Below, piece by piece: positions 6,985 to 9,455 of a stretch of 9,455 bases of DNA (position 1 is its first letter; each line of letters opens with the position of its first letter). The translations under genes and the position numbers were made by a program. This DNA is from Hyphomicrobiales bacterium (GTDB lineage: Bacteria > Pseudomonadota > Alphaproteobacteria > Micropepsales > Micropepsaceae). The stretch is taken from assembly GCA_017849395.1 (NCBI GenBank), contig JAFIHO010000362.1:1-9455 (forward strand), written 5' to 3'. The notes under the pieces are model-generated. The model ran no database searches, was not told the DNA's origin, and saw only the letters and a list, made by a program, of their open reading frames with translations.

Positions 6985-7413
6985 ATGAACGACAAGCACA
7001 GGGGCGCCTGTTTCTGCGGCGCCGTGGAAATCGAAGTGACGGGCGCGCCGGAAGGCATGGGCTATTGCCACTGCCGTTCCTGCCGCTCCTGGTCGGCGGG
7101 GCCCGTGAATGCCTTCACGCTGTGGAAGCCGGATGCGGTGCGGGTGACGCGCGGCGCGCAGAATGTCGCCACCTTCATCGGCGCGCCGTCCAGCGAGCGG
7201 CAATACTGCAGCCGGTGCGGCGGCCATCTGATGACGGTCCATCCGGGCTTCGGCCTGGTCGATGTCTATGCCGCGACCATTCCAAGCCTGCCGTTCAAGC
7301 CGGGCGTGCATGTGAATTATGCGGAGACGGTGCTGCCCATGCGTGATGGACTGCCCAAGCTTAAGGATTTCCCGCGCGAGTTGGGCGGATCGGGCGAGGT
7401 GATGGCGGAGTAG
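6985..7413 (+). CDS. GFA/CENP-V domain zinc-binding protein
   Basis: This 142-residue single-domain protein has the full set of GFA cysteines: Cys9 and Cys11 (ACFCG), Cys28, Cys30 and Cys33 (YCHCRSC), and Cys75 and Cys78 (YCSRCGG). In the family these bind two zinc ions, one structural and one labile. The founding member, Gfa, speeds the reaction of formaldehyde with glutathione, but most homologues have no proven activity and many probably bind other thiols or adducts, so formaldehyde activity should not be assumed. It is the second gene of the methyltransferase operon, with GAGGA at 6976-6980 overlapping the previous stop. Its own stop lies 29 bases from the convergent nsrR stop. Confidence 0.92.
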   Translation: MNDKHRGACFCGAVEIEVTGAPEGMGYCHCRSCRSWSAGPVNAFTLWKPDAVRVTRGAQNVATFIGAPSSERQYCSRCGGHLMTVHPGFGLVDVYAATIPSLPFKPGVHVNYAETVLPMRDGLPKLKDFPRELGGSGEVMAE

Positions 7414-7442
7414 GGTGGGGCTGAACCGCTTCCGACAGCCTC

Positions 7443-7871
7443 TCAAACAGGCCGTTTCCGGAACAGTTTCTTGTCGGCCACAGTATCGCCAAGCGTATGC
7501 TGATTAAGCGTCTTGATAAAAGCCCCATTCGCGTCGGCCAGAAAATGCTTAAGGGCACAGGCGCTGACGACAGTGCATGTATTTGTTTCCCGGTTGAAGC
7601 ATTCGACCAGATTCATGTTGGGCTCCAACTCCCGCACAAGATCGCCTAGGCGGAGCGTTTCGGCCTTCCGCGCCAGTTGAATGCCACCGCCTTTGCCCTT
7701 GCTGCTGCTGATATATCCCAGTTGAGCAAGGCGGTGCGCCACCTTGACCAGATGATTGCGCGAAATGCCGTAATGCTCTGCGATTTCACGCACGCTGCAC
7801 AATCTGTCCGGCTGGGCGGCCAGATACATGAGGCTGCGCAAGCCGTAATCGGTGAATTGCGTAAGCTGCAT
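7443..7871 (-). CDS. nsrR: Rrf2-family nitric oxide-sensing repressor NsrR
   Basis: Using the ATG at 7871 the protein has 142 residues and begins MQLTQFTDYGLRSLMYLA, aligning with the start of known NsrR proteins. AAGGAG (7876-7881) lies four bases upstream, so a longer form from 7910 is rejected. Residues about 1-75 form the winged helix-turn-helix (SVREIAEHYGISRNHLVKVAHRL, then the wing SKGKGGGIQLAR). ELEPNMNLVECF matches the NsrR region before the cluster. Cys91, Cys99 and Cys105 are the expected iron-sulfur ligands, and Asp8, the fourth ligand in the Streptomyces protein, is present. NO destroys or modifies the cluster and releases the DNA. It is divergent from hmp across 76 bases that hold its likely operator, which also covers its own upstream region, so autorepression is probable. 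Confidence 0.92.
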   Translation of the reverse strand: MQLTQFTDYGLRSLMYLAAQPDRLCSVREIAEHYGISRNHLVKVAHRLAQLGYISSSKGKGGGIQLARKAETLRLGDLVRELEPNMNLVECFNRETNTCTVVSACALKHFLADANGAFIKTLNQHTLGDTVADKKLFRKRPV

Positions 7872-7894
7872 AAATCTCCTTGCAAAATCGGGTA

Positions 7895-7922
7895 ACGACA
7901 GTATAAGCATAATATGTATAAG
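7895..7922 (+). promoter_or_regulatory. Predicted hmp promoter
   Basis: ACGACA (7895-7900, 4 of 6 matches to TTGACA), a 16-base spacer and TATAAG (7917-7922, 5 of 6 matches to TATAAT) lie upstream of hmp. The inverted repeat at 7908-7936 covers the -10 box and the expected start of transcription, so a bound repressor would block it. On the minus strand TATACT (7900-7905) is a candidate -10 for nsrR; its -35 would also fall inside the repeat. Confidence 0.5.
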
Positions 7923-7936
7923 AAATACATATTATG
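7908..7936. promoter_or_regulatory. NsrR operator: 12-base perfect inverted repeat with 5-base spacer
   Basis: CATAATATGTAT (7908-7919) and ATACATATTATG (7925-7936) are exact inverted copies around AAGAA. The inner part, ATGTAT-N5-ATACAT, has the arm sequence and spacing of the known NsrR site consensus (ATGTATTTNAAATACAT). Its place between nsrR and hmp makes it a confident operator controlling both directions. Its AT-richness stands out in this GC-rich window. Confidence 0.88.
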
Positions 7937-7947
7937 AGGGAGCCTCC

Positions 7948-9168
7948 GTGTTAAACGCAGAAACCATTGCCATTGTAAAATCCACCGCCCCCATTCTCGC
8001 AGAGCATGGGGAAGCGCTCACCAGGCATTTTTACAAGCGCATGTTCCTGCATAACCCGGAGGTCGCTCCCTTCTTCAATCCGGCAAATCAGACGGCTGGC
8101 AAACAGCAGCGCGCCTTGGCAGGCGCCATCACGGCCTATGCCGCCAACATCGATAATCTGGAAGTGCTGGGCGGCGCGGTGGAACTCATCGCGCAAAAAC
8201 ATGCCTCGTTGATGATCAAGCCGGAGCATTACCCGATTGTCGGAGAAAATCTGCTCGCGTCCATACGGGAAGTATTGGGTGCGGGTGCAACCGATGCGGT
8301 GATCAACGCATGGGGCGAAGCCTACGGTTTTCTGGCGGATATTCTGATCGGCCGCGAAAAACAAATTTATGACGAAAACGCCGGGAAGCCCGGCGGCTGG
8401 GAAGGCTTCAAATCATTCCGCGTCAGCCGCAAGGAACAAGAAAGCAGCAACATCACGTCATTCTATCTGGTCGCGGCCGATGGCGCCCCGCTGCCGTCGT
8501 TCAAGCCTGGGCAGTATATCACCGTGCGGGTCAATACCCCGGATGGGAAGAGCACCATGCGAAACTACAGCCTGTCCGACAAACCGGGACAGCCGCACTT
8601 GCGCATCAGCGTGAAACGCGAACTGCCGCCTGAAGCGAACACGCCGGCGGGATATGTTTCCAACATGCTGCACGATATGATCGAATCGGGCGACGTGATC
8701 GAAATTGCGCCGCCATGTGGCGAGTTTTTCCTCGATGTAACCGAAAGGCATGAGCGCCCGCTGGTTCTGCTTGCCGCGGGCGTCGGCATCACGCCGATCA
8801 TGAGCATTCTGCTTTCCGCGCTCGAAGCTTTCCCGAAGCGGGAAATCATCTTCGTTCACGCGGTGTTGAATGAGGAGGTACAGGCCTTTGGCAAGGCGTC
8901 GGCTCTATTGTCGCAACGTCATGACAATCTGAAAGCCTATTACCGCTACAGCGATGCCGGTGAGCGCACAGGCAATGCCACCACCGGGCTTGTCACAGCG
9001 GAATATCTGGAAGGTCTGCTTACCGGGCGGGATGCGGATTACTATTTCTGCGGGCCACAGCCCTTCATGGTGTCCATCTATCACGATCTGCTGAAATGGG
9101 GCATTCCGGCGTCGCAGGTGCATTTTGAATTCTTCGGTCCAAGACAGGAACTGGAACGGGCGGCATAA
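7948..9168 (+). CDS. hmp: Flavohemoglobin, nitric oxide dioxygenase
   Basis: Starting at the GTG of 7948 the protein has 406 residues and begins (M)LNAETIAIVKSTAPIL, aligning residue for residue with E. coli Hmp. GAGGGAG (7936-7942) lies five bases upstream. The open frame to ATG 7852 would add 32 non-homologous residues and run through the operator, so it is rejected. The globin domain (about 1-140) has the haem-pocket residues Tyr29 (B10), Gln53 (E7), proximal His85 (F8) and Tyr95. The ferredoxin reductase-like domain follows, with MRNYSLSD for FAD, GVGITP for the NADH site, FCGPQPFM and the ending FEFFGPRQEL. It oxidises NO to nitrate using O2 and NAD(P)H in the cytoplasm. Regulation by the divergent NsrR is strongly supported. 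Its codon use is visibly less GC-biased than that of the antiporter and GMC genes. Confidence 0.96.
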   Translation: MLNAETIAIVKSTAPILAEHGEALTRHFYKRMFLHNPEVAPFFNPANQTAGKQQRALAGAITAYAANIDNLEVLGGAVELIAQKHASLMIKPEHYPIVGENLLASIREVLGAGATDAVINAWGEAYGFLADILIGREKQIYDENAGKPGGWEGFKSFRVSRKEQESSNITSFYLVAADGAPLPSFKPGQYITVRVNTPDGKSTMRNYSLSDKPGQPHLRISVKRELPPEANTPAGYVSNMLHDMIESGDVIEIAPPCGEFFLDVTERHERPLVLLAAGVGITPIMSILLSALEAFPKREIIFVHAVLNEEVQAFGKASALLSQRHDNLKAYYRYSDAGERTGNATTGLVTAEYLEGLLTGRDADYYFCGPQPFMVSIYHDLLKWGIPASQVHFEFFGPRQELERAA

Positions 9169-9223
9169 ATAGCCGCTCGCAACCGGAACCGGACTGAGCA
9201 AATCCAATCCTTCCAGCCGATAG

Positions 9224-9251
9224 CCAAGAAACTCCGAAAAGGAGTTCCTGG
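9224..9251. terminator. Hairpin between hmp and the tRNA gene, possible two-way terminator
   Basis: AACTCC (9230-9235) pairs with GGAGTT (9241-9246) around GAAAA. On the minus strand the stem extends by a G-T wobble and two more pairs. It lies 55 bases after the hmp stop and about 30 bases beyond the 3' end of the convergent tRNA. Neither strand has a good T-run after the stem, so it is weak as an intrinsic terminator. The rest of 9169-9280 shows no gene. Confidence 0.35.
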
Positions 9252-9280
9252 AGCCGCAAAACTCATTTGATTGGAATTAT

Positions 9281-9357
9281 TGGCGCACCCGACAGGATTC
9301 GAACCTGTGACCTCTGCCTTCGGAGGGCAGCACTCTATCCAGCTGAGCTACGGGTGC
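9281..9357 (-). tRNA. tRNA-Arg, anticodon CCG
   Basis: Read on the minus strand, the gene starts GCACCCG and its acceptor arm closes with CGGGTGC, followed by discriminator G and an encoded CCA (9281-9283). The D arm is GCTCAGCTGGATAGAGT, the anticodon stem is CTGCC/GGCAG around the loop CTCCGAA, and the T arm is ACAGG-TTCGAAT-CCTGT. The anticodon CCG reads the arginine codon CGG. All four arms pair fully by eye. The gene is convergent with hmp. Confidence 0.97.
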
Positions 9358-9367
9358 GTAGGTGGCT

Positions 9368-9396
9368 GCTATACCCCAGCCGCCCGGAAATCTAAA
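9368..9396 (-). promoter_or_regulatory. Candidate promoter of tRNA-Arg
   Basis: On the minus strand, TTTAGA (9391-9396) and TATAGC (9368-9373) are separated by 17 bases; each matches its consensus box at 4 of 6. Transcription would start only a few bases before the tRNA 5' end at 9357, a very short leader. The tRNA could instead be transcribed from farther upstream, beyond the window. Confidence 0.35.
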
Positions 9397-9454
9397 GCGC
9401 CGCCAGCGCCGCCCGGACCGATTGCCGGGCCAGCCTGAAAACCCGGCCCTTCCA
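9392..9454 (-). CDS. Possible C-terminal end of an unidentified protein
   Basis: One minus-strand frame is open from the window edge to TAG at 9392-9394 and would end WKGRVFRLARQSVRAALAAL. The Arg/Ala-rich helical character looks like a protein C-terminus, but 20 residues cannot identify a family. The neighbouring frame is also open up to TAG at about 9370, with a Gly/Pro-rich translation that looks less natural. The stop overlaps the candidate -35 box of the tRNA promoter. Confidence 0.35.
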   Translation of the reverse strand, partial: WKGRVFRLARQSVRAALAAL

Positions 9455-9455
9455 C

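Noticed and set aside
7499..7519. FNR-like TTGAT/ATCAA-type elements
   Set aside because: They lie inside the nsrR coding region, not in a promoter, and the spacing does not match the FNR consensus.
7872..7910. Longer NsrR starting at 7910
   Set aside because: It adds 13 residues before the conserved MQLTQFTDYG start and ignores AAGGAG just upstream of ATG 7871.
7852..7947. Upstream ATG extension of hmp
   Set aside because: It would start inside nsrR, run through the operator and add 32 residues absent from known flavohemoglobins; GTG 7948 aligns with the E. coli start.

Overview
The window reads as chromosomal DNA of a GC-rich alphaproteobacterium. The basis is the strong G/C bias at third codon positions, clear Shine-Dalgarno sites, the close packing of genes, and a tRNA-Arg(CCG) gene with an encoded CCA end. 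The genus cannot be fixed from the sequence. No phage, transposon, CRISPR array or rRNA is visible, and no stretch longer than about 140 bases lacks a gene.

Layout. (1) Bases 1-353 hold the 3' end of a MaoC-type hydratase gene. It converges, with a 9-base gap, on a CPA1-family Na+/H+ antiporter gene on the minus strand (363-1991). (2) A divergent promoter region of about 90 bases leads into a plus-strand group. This comprises a GMC-family FAD oxidoreductase (2081-3646), a small protein with a twin-arginine signal that overlaps it by 4 bases (3643-4011), and, after 90 bases, a PAPS-dependent sulfotransferase (4102-5004). The last gap holds a 14-base perfect palindrome and a hairpin that covers the sulfotransferase ribosome binding site. 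(3) An AraC-type regulator (5006-5983, minus) is divergent from a SAM-dependent methyltransferase (6123-6977) and a zinc-binding GFA/CENP-V protein (6985-7413). Their shared intergenic region contains a 20-base direct repeat with a 21-base period. (4) An NsrR-type nitric oxide sensor (7443-7871, minus) is divergent from a flavohemoglobin NO dioxygenase, hmp (7948-9168, plus). A perfect inverted repeat with the known NsrR operator layout lies between them. (5) The window ends with tRNA-Arg(CCG) on the minus strand and possibly the last codons of another minus-strand gene.

How the genes work together. The best supported circuit is NsrR-hmp: NO damages the NsrR iron-sulfur cluster, the operator is released, and Hmp converts NO to nitrate. 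The GMC and Tat-signal pair looks like a hitch-hiker periplasmic dehydrogenase in which the small subunit carries the export signal for the flavoprotein. The AraC regulator probably activates the methyltransferase-GFA operon from the tandem repeats, whose proximal copy overlaps the predicted -35 element. These are mostly known families. The less described parts are the unusually small Tat partner without visible cofactor ligands, the SD-masking hairpin, and the AraC-methyltransferase-GFA unit.
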